From Aquibium pacificus (GTDB lineage Bacteria; Pseudomonadota; Alphaproteobacteria; Rhizobiales; Rhizobiaceae): a DNA stretch of 64,000 bases. The stretch is from the NCBI RefSeq assembly GCF_040839445.1, contig NZ_JBDPGJ010000007.1:124001-188000 (forward strand), written 5' to 3'. Each line of letters opens with the position of its first letter. Positions within the stretch are counted from its first letter, which is position 1. Under the pieces are notes generated by a model that saw only the letters and a program-made list of their open reading frames with translations, did not search any database and had not been told where the DNA came from. Shown here piece by piece: positions 35,422-45,258 of this stretch. The translations under genes and the position numbers were made by a program.

Positions 35422-36468
35422 ATGCCGAGATTGACGAGAAGGGGCCTTGGCGCCTGGGCCGCCGCGACGATGCTGCTCCTGGGCGGACCGTTCACCGCCG
35501 GTACGAGCCGTGCCGCGGACGTGGCGCCGCTCGATCCGCCGCAGACCGTGAAGGTCGCCTACGTACCCATCATGAAGTTCGCCGCGGCCTACGTGGCCAA
35601 GCAGCGCGGCATCTTCGACAATTACGGGCTCGACGTCCAGTTCGAGCGGGTGAAGTCCGGCACGGAGGCGATCGCCTTCCTCGACCAGGGCAGCGTCGAC
35701 GTCGGCGGCATCGCCATCGTCTCCTCCCTCTGGTCGGCCTGGGACCGCGGCCTCGATATCCGGGTCATCGCGCCCGGAGCGCTCGACCCGATGGAGAACG
35801 GACCCACCAAGCTCCTGGTGCGCAAGGATCTGGCCGATAGCGGCGCCATCAAGTCGATCGCCGACCTCAAGGGCAAGCGCGTCGGCGCGGCGGGCGGTCC
35901 CGGCAGCGGCGGCGAGTTCTTCGTCAGCAAGGCGCTCGAACAGGCCGACCTGACCATCCGCGATGTCGAACTGATGAACATCGGCAACGCCGACATGCCG
36001 GCCGCTCTCGAGGCGAAGTCGATCGACGCGGCGCTTCTGAGTTCGCCCTTCTCCGATCAGGCGATCGGATCGGGCAACGCCGTGGTTCTGGCGCAGGATT
36101 TCACCCCCGGCCTGATGACCGTCGCCTTCGTCGCGTCGGGTAAATTCATCAAGGAGCGGCCGCAAGCCGCCGAACGTTTCGTGCTGGCGCTCGCCGAGGC
36201 GGCGCGGATGATGCAGGGCGATGACTACCTCGCACCCGAGAACATCGAGGCCTACCTCGCGCACACCGCCTCCACCGAGGAGGCGATTCGCAAGGGCAAT
36301 CCGGTGATCTACGATCCCAATGTCGCCATCCCCGTCGAGGGCTTGGCCGACGTCGAGCGCGTCCATCGCGAGAACGGCCGCACCGAATACGAGGAGCCGC
36401 TCGACCTGTCGAAGGCGGTCGACGAGACCTTTACGAAGAAGGCCATCGAGACGCTCGGCGCGATGTGA
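35422..36468 (+). CDS. NitT/TauT-type ABC transporter substrate-binding protein
   Basis: A 348-residue periplasmic binding protein of the SsuA/TauA/NMT1 class. The N-terminus has a Tat-like twin arginine (LTRRGLGAWAAATMLLLGG) and a cleavage site near SRAAD. VKVAYVPIMKFAAAYVAKQRGIFDNYGLDVQFE and the GxGSGGEFFV phosphate-like loop are characteristic. It is the first gene of the transporter operon, with a strong GGGAGGAAG ribosome site. The ligand (aliphatic sulfonate, nitrate or an aromatic precursor) cannot be read out. Confidence 0.93.
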   Translation: MPRLTRRGLGAWAAATMLLLGGPFTAGTSRAADVAPLDPPQTVKVAYVPIMKFAAAYVAKQRGIFDNYGLDVQFERVKSGTEAIAFLDQGSVDVGGIAIVSSLWSAWDRGLDIRVIAPGALDPMENGPTKLLVRKDLADSGAIKSIADLKGKRVGAAGGPGSGGEFFVSKALEQADLTIRDVELMNIGNADMPAALEAKSIDAALLSSPFSDQAIGSGNAVVLAQDFTPGLMTVAFVASGKFIKERPQAAERFVLALAEAARMMQGDDYLAPENIEAYLAHTASTEEAIRKGNPVIYDPNVAIPVEGLADVERVHRENGRTEYEEPLDLSKAVDETFTKKAIETLGAM

Positions 36469-36486
36469 TGCCGGCGATTTATCCGG

Positions 36487-36522
36487 CGCGGGCGGAGTGC
36501 TTCTGCCCGCGCAGGCCTTTTT
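36487..36522 (+). terminator. Possible partial terminator between binding-protein and ATPase genes
   Basis: CGCGGGCGGA (36487-36496) pairs with TCTGCCCGCG (36502-36511, one G-U pair) around GTGCT, and a five-T run comes six bases later. Such a leaky terminator would keep binding protein more abundant than the membrane components. Weak because of the gap before the T-run. Confidence 0.4.
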
Positions 36523-36532
36523 GGAACGCCGC

Positions 36533-37345
36533 ATGACGACACATGACAGCGACGGTCGCGCCGGCGCCGCCAAGATATCGGCTCGCAACGTGACCAAGGC
36601 CTATCCGACGCTGGACGGCTTCATCGTGGCGCTCGAGGATTTCAGCCTCGAGGTCGCGGAGGGCGAGTTCGTCTGCATCGTCGGTCCGTCCGGATGCGGC
36701 AAGTCCACCTTTCTGCGCATGCTGGCGGGTCTGGAGGAGATCTCGTCCGGAACGATCGAGATTCGGCCCGGGTCGGACCCGGGCAAGCCGCTCAACAGCG
36801 TCGTCTTCCAGGAATATGCCATCTTCCCCTGGAAGAGCGTCATCGAGAATGTCGCCTTCGGGCTCCGCATGCGCGGCATCGGCCACAGGGAACGCCACGA
36901 GACGGCGCGCTACTGGCTGGACCGCGTCGGCCTCGGCAAATTCGCAGACTATTACCCGCACCAGATTTCGGGCGGCATGAAGCAGCGCGTTTCGATCATC
37001 CGGGCGCTCGCGAACGATCCCGAGGTCCTCCTGATGGACGAGCCTCTCGGTGCGCTCGACGCGCAGACGCGCGTGGTGTTGCAGGAGGAATTGCTACGCA
37101 TCTGGGAGGAGACCCGCAAGACAGTCGTCTACATCACCCACAGCCTCGACGAGGCGGTACTGCTCGGGGACCGTGTCATCCTGATGAGCGCCCAACCGGG
37201 GCGCCGGCTGGCGACCTTCGAGATCGACCTTCCGCGTCCCCGCAGCATCGACGCCATGAACACGCCGCGTTTCGCCGAATACCGCGCCGGCATCTGGGAC
37301 CAACTGTCGAGCGAGGTCATCCGCGCCATGGAACTGCAGCAATGA
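36533..37345 (+). CDS. NitT/TauT-type ABC transporter ATP-binding protein
   Basis: A 270-residue ATPase. Walker A is GPSGCGKST (51-59), the Q-loop FQEYAIFPW, signature ISGGMKQRVSI and Walker B VLLMDEPLGALD, followed by the switch histidine in YITHSLDEAVLLGDR. It drives import with the permease whose start overlaps its stop (ATGA). Clearly the TauB/SsuB class. Confidence 0.95.
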   Translation: MTTHDSDGRAGAAKISARNVTKAYPTLDGFIVALEDFSLEVAEGEFVCIVGPSGCGKSTFLRMLAGLEEISSGTIEIRPGSDPGKPLNSVVFQEYAIFPWKSVIENVAFGLRMRGIGHRERHETARYWLDRVGLGKFADYYPHQISGGMKQRVSIIRALANDPEVLLMDEPLGALDAQTRVVLQEELLRIWEETRKTVVYITHSLDEAVLLGDRVILMSAQPGRRLATFEIDLPRPRSIDAMNTPRFAEYRAGIWDQLSSEVIRAMELQQ

Positions 37346-38424
37346 CCGAAGTCGCCGCGAAGCCGGTTCCCGTATCCACGGAGCCCGTCCCGCGTTCCGC
37401 CTCGCAGGCAGCCGATCGCCGCGCCATTCTCATTCTCGCCGCGGCCATCGTGGCGCTCAACGCCGTGCTGGCGTTCGTCGGGTTGTGGATACCGTTCGCT
37501 TGGCTCGCCATCCTCGCGAGCTTTGTGCTCGTGGTCATGATCTGCGAGCGCCTCGGCCGCATGGTACCGCTGCGCCGCCGGACGGCCTACGAGCGCGCGC
37601 TCGCCTTCGGCTTTCCCGCCCTCGTGCTCCTCCTGTGGCAGTTCTCGGCGCAGATGGGCCTCATCAATCCCACCTGGTTCCCGCCGCCGACGCGCATCCT
37701 TGCCGGGCTCTGGGACATGACTGTGCGCTACGACAAGTTCTCCCAGACCAGCCTGATTGGCAGGCCTTGGCTCATTCCCGAATATTTCGGGCGCGACGGT
37801 CTTGCCGGCGTGTGGACCCTCCTGTCGGAGAGCCACGTTCTGGCGACGATCAGCCGCGTGATGATCGGCTTCGTACTCGGCTCCATCCCGGGCATCCTGC
37901 TGGGGGTCGTGATGGGCGTGAACCAGACGGTGCGGCTGATGCTCGACACCACGCTCTCGGCCATCTACGTGCTGCCCAAGATCGCCATCTTCCCGATCGT
38001 CATGCTGATCTTCGCCGATCCCTTCGGCGAGGGGCCGAAAATCCTCGTCGTGGCGCTTGCGGTCTTCATTCTTATGACCATCAACACGATGGCCGGCGTG
38101 CGCGGCATCGACAGGGTCTACCTCATGGCTGGCCGCAACTACGGCGCCAACGGCTGGCAGATGATGCGCCACGTCATCGTTCCCGGCGCCATGCCGGTCA
38201 TCTTCGCGGGCCTGAGGATCGCGCTCGGCACGGCCATGATCGTCATCATCTCGGTCGAGTTCCTTCGCGCCAAGCAGGGCGTCGGCTTCATCACCTTCTA
38301 CTACTGGGAAGTGCTGAACCCGGAGAAGATGTATGCCGGCCTCCTCGTCGTCATGATGCTCGGCGTCGTGCTCACCTACCTCTTGCAATGGCTGCAACGC
38401 CGGATGATGCCGTGGCAGCGCTGA
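37342..38424 (+). CDS. NitT/TauT-type ABC transporter permease
   Basis: A 360-residue permease with an unusually long N-terminal part: two extra helices (about residues 27-70) precede the standard six-helix BPD permease core. The EAA-type loop is MAGRNYGANGWQMMRHVIVPGAMPVIFAGLRIALG (about residues 260-295). It forms the channel for the preceding two proteins and is translationally coupled to the ATPase gene. Confidence 0.93.
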   Translation: MTEVAAKPVPVSTEPVPRSASQAADRRAILILAAAIVALNAVLAFVGLWIPFAWLAILASFVLVVMICERLGRMVPLRRRTAYERALAFGFPALVLLLWQFSAQMGLINPTWFPPPTRILAGLWDMTVRYDKFSQTSLIGRPWLIPEYFGRDGLAGVWTLLSESHVLATISRVMIGFVLGSIPGILLGVVMGVNQTVRLMLDTTLSAIYVLPKIAIFPIVMLIFADPFGEGPKILVVALAVFILMTINTMAGVRGIDRVYLMAGRNYGANGWQMMRHVIVPGAMPVIFAGLRIALGTAMIVIISVEFLRAKQGVGFITFYYWEVLNPEKMYAGLLVVMMLGVVLTYLLQWLQRRMMPWQR

Positions 38425-38461
38425 TGCCACGGCGTCCCGTCTGCATGCGGAGGGGTCCTCA

Positions 38462-39213
38462 ATGAAGGTTGCCCTGGTCACCGGAGGTGCCGGCGCGGTC
38501 GGCGCGGCGACCGCGCGGATGCTGGCCGAAGACGGTTCGCCGTCGCGATCGCCGATCTGGACGGCGAGGCAGCAAGCGCCGTCTGCGATGAGATCGGCCG
38601 CGGCCACGGCGTCGAGACGATCGCCATCCGGGCCGACCTGTCCGATCCGGCCTTCGCGGCGCCGCTGGTCGGCGCGATCGGCGAGCGTTTCGGCCGGCTG
38701 GACTGCCTGGTCAACAATGCCGGGCGCTCCGGCGCGCCAAGGATCGGCGAGGTCGATCTCGACGTCTGGAACGCCGTGCTCGCGCTCAACCTCACCGCCC
38801 CGATGCTGCTCGCCCAGGCCGCCTTGCCGCTGATGCGCGCCGCCGGCGGCGGCAGCATCGTCAACGTGGCCTCGCGCGTCTACCTCAGCGGCACCGGCAT
38901 CGGCTACGGGTCGAGCAAGACGGGCCTGATCGGGCTGACCCGCACGCTCGCGGTCCAGCTCGGCCCGGACAACATCCGCGTCAACGCCGTGGCGCCGAGC
39001 TATCTCAAGACGCCGTTCAACATCGGCAGCGCCGAGAAGCTCGAAGCGACCGCCGAGGCCTTCCGCGCCTTCACGCCGCTCGGGCGGCTGGGCACGCCGG
39101 AGGACGTGGCCGGAGCCATCGCCTTCTTGGCATCCGACCGCGCCTCCTTCATCACCGGCGACGTCATCCACGTCTGCGGCGGCTCGCAGCTCGCCCCCAC
39201 CCCGCAAGGCTGA
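38462..39213 (+). pseudogene. SDR family oxidoreductase with a frameshift
   Basis: A short-chain dehydrogenase gene split by a one-base loss just after 38535. The first frame starts MKVALVTGGAGAVGAATARMLAEDG; the other continues FAVAIADLDGEAASAV, then NNAG (VNNAGRSGAPR), catalytic YGSSK and FITGDVIHVCGGSQL. Restoring one base (GG-TTC to GGCTTC) would give a full 251-residue SDR. It could be a true recent pseudogene or a sequencing error. It is the last gene behind the ABC transporter and may use the imported compound. Confidence 0.85.
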
Positions 39214-39233
39214 CGCGGTACGGCCCGTTCCGC

Positions 39234-39752
39234 TCAGGCGGCTTCGCCCAGCGGGATCAGCCAGTGGTGGCGCATGCTGTCGAGCGTCTCGGCGATGTCG
39301 CCCGCCTCGATCGAAACGAGGTCGGTGTGCCCGAAGCCCTTCGAATAGTCGAGGATCGACAATACCGTCGGCCTGACGCGCATGACCTTGACCGAACCCG
39401 GCTCCGCCGGCTCCACCGAGGCAATCTGCGGGAAACGATCGGTCATCAGCGTCCAGACTTGTTCCAGTTCCCCGAGCGCGGTGACCTCCTCGGCGATTCC
39501 CGCCATCGACAATCCCCTGATCTTCATCCAGTCGCCATAGGGAGCCGTCATGGTGACGGAGATGCGCGGCTCGCGCGCGATGTTCTTCGCCTTCTGGGAC
39601 TCGGCGCCGCAGCCGAAATAGATCAGCAGGCCGTCATGCACGAAGGAGACGACGGTCGCCTGCGGCGCTCCGTCCGGCCGCACCGTGGCCACGCTCATGT
39701 CGAGGCATGACGTCAGGATGTCGAGTGCGGTCCGCTGCAGGTCGTGTTTCAT
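39234..39752 (-). CDS. Pyridoxamine 5'-phosphate oxidase-like (flavin/heme-binding split barrel) protein
   Basis: A 172-residue PNPOx-fold protein (MSVATVRPDGAPQATVVSFVHDGLLIYFGCGAESQKAKNIAREPRISVTMTAPYGDWMKIRGLSMAGIAEEV). These bind FMN, F420 or heme and often act in redox stress. Genuine PdxH residues are not apparent, so it is not annotated as pdxH. It lies at the edge of the stress islet with Hsp20, 79 bp downstream of the hsp20 gene on the same strand. Confidence 0.85.
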   Translation of the reverse strand: MKHDLQRTALDILTSCLDMSVATVRPDGAPQATVVSFVHDGLLIYFGCGAESQKAKNIAREPRISVTMTAPYGDWMKIRGLSMAGIAEEVTALGELEQVWTLMTDRFPQIASVEPAEPGSVKVMRVRPTVLSILDYSKGFGHTDLVSIEAGDIAETLDSMRHHWLIPLGEAA

Positions 39753-39831
39753 GGGGGAGACTCCGTAACGGTTCCGGGGTAAGGCGCGCCGTATCTCGCG
39801 GCACGCCCGGCGTTGCGCGGTCGCGGACGGA

Positions 39832-40365
39832 TCAGGCCGCCTTCACCGCGATCTTCTTCTCGTCCTTCTTGGCCTCGGCGCTCTTGGGCAGCTTCACCGT
39901 CAGGACGCCCTTGGTGAGGTTCGCCTCGATCTTGTCGACGTCGACGCCCTCGGGGATCCGGAAGCTGCGCTGGAAGGAGCCGTAGCGGCGTTCGGAGAGG
40001 TAGTAGTCCTTCTCCTTCTCTTCCGTTTCCTCCGACTTCTCGCCCTTGATGGTCAGCGTGCCGCTGGCAACCTTCACCTCGACGTTCTTGTCGTCAAGGC
40101 CGGGCAGTTCGGCGGAGATTTCATACTCGCCTTCCTTCTCGGCCAGGTCCATCGCCGGCGCGACCTGCCATGCCGCGGCCTTGGGCCATGCGAGTTCGAG
40201 GTCCTTCGCTCCGCCGAACGGGAAGCCACGCGAGAACGGGTGGAAGTCGTCGAAGAGCCGGTCGATCTCGCGCCGGAGGTTCGTCAGAGGCAGCCAGGCC
40301 TCGTCCTTCCTCGCAGGCTGCTTGTTATCGTTCTTCACGGTGAGTTTGGTGGCGGATTCGGCCAT
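39832..40365 (-). CDS. Hsp20 family small heat shock protein
   Basis: A 177-residue alpha-crystallin chaperone. The crystallin domain runs from APAMDLAEKEGEYEISAELPGLDDKNVEVKVASGTLTIKGEK (about 72-115) to the conserved GVLTVKLPK motif near the C-terminus, followed by a lysine-rich tail (AEAKKDEKKIAVKAA). It prevents protein aggregation without ATP. An FNR/FixK-type box lies 224 bp upstream, and the AAGGGA ribosome site may be paired in a small leader hairpin. Confidence 0.93.
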   Translation of the reverse strand: MAESATKLTVKNDNKQPARKDEAWLPLTNLRREIDRLFDDFHPFSRGFPFGGAKDLELAWPKAAAWQVAPAMDLAEKEGEYEISAELPGLDDKNVEVKVASGTLTIKGEKSEETEEKEKDYYLSERRYGSFQRSFRIPEGVDVDKIEANLTKGVLTVKLPKSAEAKKDEKKIAVKAA

Positions 40366-40588
40366 GGTCTTGATCCCTTGCGAAAGAGTTGAGCCGAAGC
40401 CGTCCAGTGTCTGCGTCGCCCGGAGGTGCCGGGCGTCTCGGACGCGGACGGCTTCTCCCCGATCGCCTGCGCCGGATCGGACGTCGATGGAGGTCGTCCA
40501 CCCCAAGGGGCGGCGCTCCCTCCGTTCTTCTTCCGAAGCGATGCGGCTCGAAGAGAACGGCAATCTAGCCGGACCCGCCTGTTCCACA

Positions 40589-40602
40589 TTGATGCGGATC
40601 AA
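40589..40602. promoter_or_regulatory. FNR/FixK-type box upstream of hsp20
   Basis: TTGATGCGGATCAA is a perfect TTGAT-N4-ATCAA palindrome, the consensus for FNR/FixK low-oxygen regulators. Its centre is 230 bp before the hsp20 start, so activation at the usual -41.5 would give a leader of about 190 nt. Confidence 0.75.
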
Positions 40603-40671
40603 CTGGCGCCGGAATTGCCCGCTTGTCTTGGCGCGTATGTGTCTGAGGCCTTTCGCAGCCGCGCGACCAAC

Positions 40672-40702
40672 AAAAAAGCGGCCGGACACTTTGGTCCGGC
40701 CG
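40672..40702 (-). terminator. Intrinsic terminator after the universal stress protein gene
   Basis: On the minus strand a 9-bp perfect stem CGGCCGGAC / GTCCGGCCG with a 6-nt loop is followed by CTTTTTTG. Very strong rho-independent terminator, 60 bases after the stress protein stop. Confidence 0.92.
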
Positions 40703-40761
40703 AGTCAGGGCCTCAGGGTATCGCCCGAGACGCCGCGTCGCTTGGGAGGATGCGACGCAAC

Positions 40762-41586
40762 TCAGTTGGAGAGGAGCCGGTTCACCGAGCTCGCGTGCAG
40801 GAGCCGGCGCGTGACCCCGCCGAAGGCCCATTCGCGCAGGCGGCTGTGGCCGTAGCCGCCCGATACGATCAGGTCGGCGCCCATCTCGAACGCCGTCGTC
40901 GACAGCGTGTCGCCAAACTCCTCGTCGGCGGGCAGCAGGCATTCGGAGCGTGCCGCCACGCCGTGCTTCATCAGGAAACGCACGACGTCCGCCAGGCTCT
41001 CCTTGGAGCGGATGCGGTCGTCCTCGTCGACCGTGGCGACCAGTACGTCCTTGGCATGGGCGAGGAACGGCATAGCATCGATGACGGCCCGGCGCGCCTC
41101 GCGCGTGTCCTTCCAGGCCACCAGCACGCGTTCCGACTTCAGGGGCTCCTGGCTGCCCGAAGCGACGAGCACGGGGCGCCCGGCCGAAAGGATCAGCGTG
41201 CCCAGGTCGGGGGAACGGAAGGTGTCGTGCGTGCCTTCCTTGGGAATGCCCGTCACCAGCAGGTCGGCTGCCCTGGCGTTTTCCGCGAACAGTCTCGTCG
41301 GATCGCCGACCGAGCCGCGGAACGACACGCTTTCGCCGTGGCCTGCTATGCTTTCGAAGGCCTGGCCGATCTCCTTCAGCCGCGCCTCGATCTCCTCGCT
41401 CTCGCGCTGCATCAGTTCGGCGCTGACGATCGCGCCGTCCATGGGAGCGACGGACGTGTGCGGCTGCGCGGCGCAGAAACCGATCAGATCCGCCTCGAAG
41501 CGGCCCGCGACGTCGAGCGCGAACCGGATGCGCGGTTCCGGCGCTCCGTCGAGATCGAGCTGAACCATGACGGTGCGGTAGATCAT
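40762..41586 (-). CDS. Universal stress protein (tandem UspA domains)
   Basis: A 274-residue protein made of two Usp domains. The second half ends in VSGGYGHSRLREWAFGGVTRRLLH, the G-x2-G-x9-G(S/T) ATP-binding motif of UspA; the first ends in the less conserved VTGIPKEGTHDTFRSPDLGTLIL. AGGAGG upstream and the MIYRTVMVQLDLD start support ATG 41586. A perfect FixK/FNR-like box is centred 63.5 bp upstream, so expression under low oxygen is likely. Confidence 0.94.
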   Translation of the reverse strand: MIYRTVMVQLDLDGAPEPRIRFALDVAGRFEADLIGFCAAQPHTSVAPMDGAIVSAELMQRESEEIEARLKEIGQAFESIAGHGESVSFRGSVGDPTRLFAENARAADLLVTGIPKEGTHDTFRSPDLGTLILSAGRPVLVASGSQEPLKSERVLVAWKDTREARRAVIDAMPFLAHAKDVLVATVDEDDRIRSKESLADVVRFLMKHGVAARSECLLPADEEFGDTLSTTAFEMGADLIVSGGYGHSRLREWAFGGVTRRLLHASSVNRLLSN

Positions 41587-42012
41587 TGCGTGTACCTCCT
41601 GAAGCATTTCCGCTTACCGACCACGGAAAGCCGACGCCGGCATTGACGCGGGTCAAACCGGGACGGAGTCGGGCGCAAGGGGTGCGGGCCGGTGGAGGTG
41701 TGTATGGAACGGGTGGTGCCGGCTCGGAAGGTCGGGGCGGAGGTGGAACGGTTGCGACATCGCTCTCCACGCCGGCTTCCGAACGGATCGCCGAGGCTCG
41801 GGGCGCTTTTTGTCGCGCCTGCGGTTCGTTCAACCCCCCGCCGGACGGCAAGGTTGGGGCCGGGAATGGTCTACCGGCTTTCACGCGGAAGACATCGTGG
41901 GTCTCGCTGAAGCCGTTTTCGCGGCGGGGCAGGGCGGCGAACTCGGCGGCGGTTCAAGCCGCGATGGGATGGTGCGCGCGGAGACGTGGCATTCCCGGAA
42001 TCGCCTGCGCGA
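41587..42012. other. Gap upstream of the universal stress protein gene
   Basis: A 426-bp gap. Apart from the FixK/FNR-like box at 41643-41656, open frames here are arginine- and glycine-rich shadows without protein-like features. No RNA structure was recognised in it. Possibly decayed sequence. Confidence 0.5.
41643..41656. promoter_or_regulatory. FNR/FixK-type box upstream of the universal stress protein gene
   Basis: TTGACGCGGGTCAA matches TTGAC-N4-GTCAA, a perfect palindrome of the FNR/FixK class. With a start site 41.5 bp downstream the leader would be about 22 nt, an ideal class II activation geometry. Confidence 0.8.
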
Positions 42013-42180
42013 TCATATCAACTTGGTGTCGTCGGCCGTTTTGCCGTCGCGACGGCTGGCGCCATCGGTGTCGGATTTCCGATGCCGTTCCTTGGCGGCC
42101 TTGCGGATATTTTCGAAACGGTTCTCCTCGGGTTCATTGGGCGCGGATTTCGGGTCGGTTTTCTTCGTGAAGGTGATCAT
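42013..42180 (-). CDS. Small hydrophilic hypothetical protein (55 residues)
   Basis: A 55-residue highly charged protein (MITFTKKTDPKSAPNEPEEN, then RFENIRKAAKERHRKSDTDG, ending TADDTKLI). AAGGAG lies about eight bases before the ATG. It has no cysteine, no membrane segment and is probably disordered. It sits between the stress protein gene and another small gene on the same strand. The protein-like composition in this frame supports it as real; the function is unknown. Confidence 0.65.
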   Translation of the reverse strand: MITFTKKTDPKSAPNEPEENRFENIRKAAKERHRKSDTDGASRRDGKTADDTKLI

Positions 42181-42260
42181 TGGTCGCGCTCCTTGAAGGG
42201 CTGGCAGAGAGGCGCGCCGGGACCTGTGGCCCGGCGACTGCCGCGTGGGTCGAGCCGGTC

Positions 42261-42653
42261 TTACGCCGCGAGGGCCGTGGAGCAGCCTTCAGCGCCGCGC
42301 CTGTCAGGGGTCGTCTGCCCCGGCATGGTGGCCCAACCGCCCGCCTCGATGAACTGGCGCTTCTTGTAGCCGTCGGTGAGGGCCTTGAACTCGACGAGCC
42401 GAGCCGCCGCGTCCGGCGCCGCGTTGAAGCGCTCCACGCAGATGGCGGACGCCAGTTCACCGCGCGCGACATCGCCCGCGGTCGTGGCCGCCGTGCGCGA
42501 CGTGCCGCCGGTCACCCAGCCGCCCCAGCTGAATCCGACGACGATCGCCGCGACGGCCGCGCCGACGCAAGCCCAGGCGAGCGTCGATTTCGTCGGCTGG
42601 TAGTCGTCCCAGTGCTGAGACATGCTCTTCTTGCTGCTGTTCTGCATGGCCAT
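42261..42653 (-). CDS. Hypothetical single-pass membrane protein
   Basis: A 130-residue protein: a hydrophilic N-terminus (MAMQNSSKKSMSQHWDDYQPTKS), one membrane helix (about 23-45, TLAWACVGAAVAAIVVGFSWGGW) and a periplasmic domain with two cysteines (AICVERF and GAEGCSTALAA) that may pair. AAGGAG is seven bases before the ATG. It follows groEL on the same strand by 71 bp. Not recognised beyond similarity in layout to rhizobial hypothetical proteins. Confidence 0.75.
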   Translation of the reverse strand: MAMQNSSKKSMSQHWDDYQPTKSTLAWACVGAAVAAIVVGFSWGGWVTGGTSRTAATTAGDVARGELASAICVERFNAAPDAAARLVEFKALTDGYKKRQFIEAGGWATMPGQTTPDRRGAEGCSTALAA

Positions 42654-42724
42654 GGAGGTTCTCCTTGCTGATTGCGGTTTGAGATCGGCTTTGCGGCCAC
42701 GATGACCGAAAGGTTCGGGCGCGC

Positions 42725-44350
<1,626 letters not shown>

Positions 44351-44393
44351 GATGTTTGTCCAGTTCGGTTTTGAGAATGCGGAATCGGAGAGG

Positions 44394-44711
44394 TCAGGCG
44401 GCCTTCTTGGCTGGCAGTTCGGACTTCTCGACGATGCCCATGATGTCGGCCTCCTTCACGATGAGGAGATCCTCCCCGTCGATCCTGACCTCGGTGCCCG
44501 ACCATTTTCCGAACAGGATCAGATCGCCGGCCTTGACGTCGAGAGGCGTGATCTTGCCGGTCTCGTCGCGGGAACCCGGGCCAACGGCGACCACCTCGCC
44601 TTCCTGCGGCTTCTCCTTCGCGGTGTCGGGAATGATGATCCCGCCTTTGGATTTGAGTTCACCTTCGGCGCGCCGGATGACGACGCGGTCGTGGAGTGGA
44701 CGAAATTTCAT
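44394..44711 (-). CDS. groS: Co-chaperonin GroES
   Basis: A 105-residue GroES: MKFRPLHDRVVIRRAEGELKSKGGIIIPDTAKEKPQEGEVVAVGPG contains the mobile loop that docks to GroEL, and the DLILFGKWSGTEVRIDGEDLLIVKEADIMGIVE core is typical. The extra tail SELPAKKAA is longer than in E. coli. It is 43 bp upstream of groL in the same operon. A CIRCE element precedes it. Confidence 0.97.
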   Translation of the reverse strand: MKFRPLHDRVVIRRAEGELKSKGGIIIPDTAKEKPQEGEVVAVGPGSRDETGKITPLDVKAGDLILFGKWSGTEVRIDGEDLLIVKEADIMGIVEKSELPAKKAA

Positions 44712-44765
44712 CGGAATCTTTCTGAGGCCGGCGCATAAGGCGGCCACGCCACTTACATAGCCCTC

Positions 44766-44792
44766 TTGGCACTCGATTGATAGGAGTGCCAG
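44766..44792. promoter_or_regulatory. CIRCE element (HrcA operator) of groESL
   Basis: TTGGCACTC (44766-44774), a nine-base spacer, then GAGTGCCAG (44784-44792). This matches the CIRCE consensus TTAGCACTC-N9-GAGTGCTAA apart from three bases, with the correct spacing. It lies 55 bp upstream of the groES start, so HrcA repression of groESL is expected. Confidence 0.88.
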
Positions 44793-44887
44793 AATATTTT
44801 TAGCCGCACTTGGGAATATTAGGATCCATCGATCTTGAAATTTACTGGTTCTGCGATTTCGGAGAAAGCCAAGATTGCGATATTTTA

Positions 44888-44901
44888 TTGAGTTTAATCA
44901 G
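44888..44901. promoter_or_regulatory. Imperfect FNR/FixK-type box
   Basis: TTGAGTTTAATCAG has one intact half (TTGA) and one with a single change (TCAG instead of TCAA), at the right spacing. It lies 94 bp before the DUF1488 gene in an AT-rich spacer. Weak; it could be a degenerate member of the local set. Confidence 0.35.
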
Positions 44902-44994
44902 ATCATTGACAAACTTGTGCTGGTTTCGCCTTGCCCGATGGCAGATTCGTTCGTATCTGAATAGGAACTTTTATTTCCGTGAGGAACGCCGCAA

Positions 44995-45258
44995 TTGACC
45001 CTGGAATTTCCCAACCGCAGCCGCAGCTTCGACGAAACGCGCAACGCGGTTCGCTTCATCGGCTATGACGGTATGTTCGAGGTGCCGTTCTTCGTCGAGG
45101 CAGATGCCCTGTCGAGGCCTGACGGGATCGCCCGGTCGGAAGCGGAATGCCTCACGGCGTTCGACGCGGCGTGCAATTCGATCCATGACGTGGCGCGGAA
45201 AGCCTATGCTCCTGGCCGCCGCAGAGCCTACGTTCTGACGGCCACGGATTTCCGGTAG
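44995..45258 (+). CDS. DUF1488 family protein
   Basis: An 87-residue protein (MTLEFPNRSRSFDETRNAVRFIGYDGMFEVPFFVEADALSRPDG) typical of DUF1488, small proteins of unknown function frequent in Rhizobiales stress regions. The TTG start is supported by GAGGAA about nine bases upstream. It is divergent from groESL, and AT-rich DNA lies before it. Confidence 0.82.
   Translation: MTLEFPNRSRSFDETRNAVRFIGYDGMFEVPFFVEADALSRPDGIARSEAECLTAFDAACNSIHDVARKAYAPGRRRAYVLTATDFR

Larger units (their letters stand above)
40366..40761. other. Long hsp20 leader and promoter region
   Basis: A 396-bp gap between the universal stress protein gene and hsp20. It contains the terminator of the former (40672-40702), a perfect FixK/FNR-like box (40589-40602) and a probable long hsp20 leader including a GCCCGG...CCGGGC hairpin. 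No credible gene was seen in it. Confidence 0.7.

Noticed and set aside
41586..42170. A plus-strand open frame of 194 codons in the gap upstream of the universal stress protein gene
   Set aside because: Gly/Arg-rich, no ribosome site, and it overlaps the promoter box of the divergent gene and a better minus-strand small gene.
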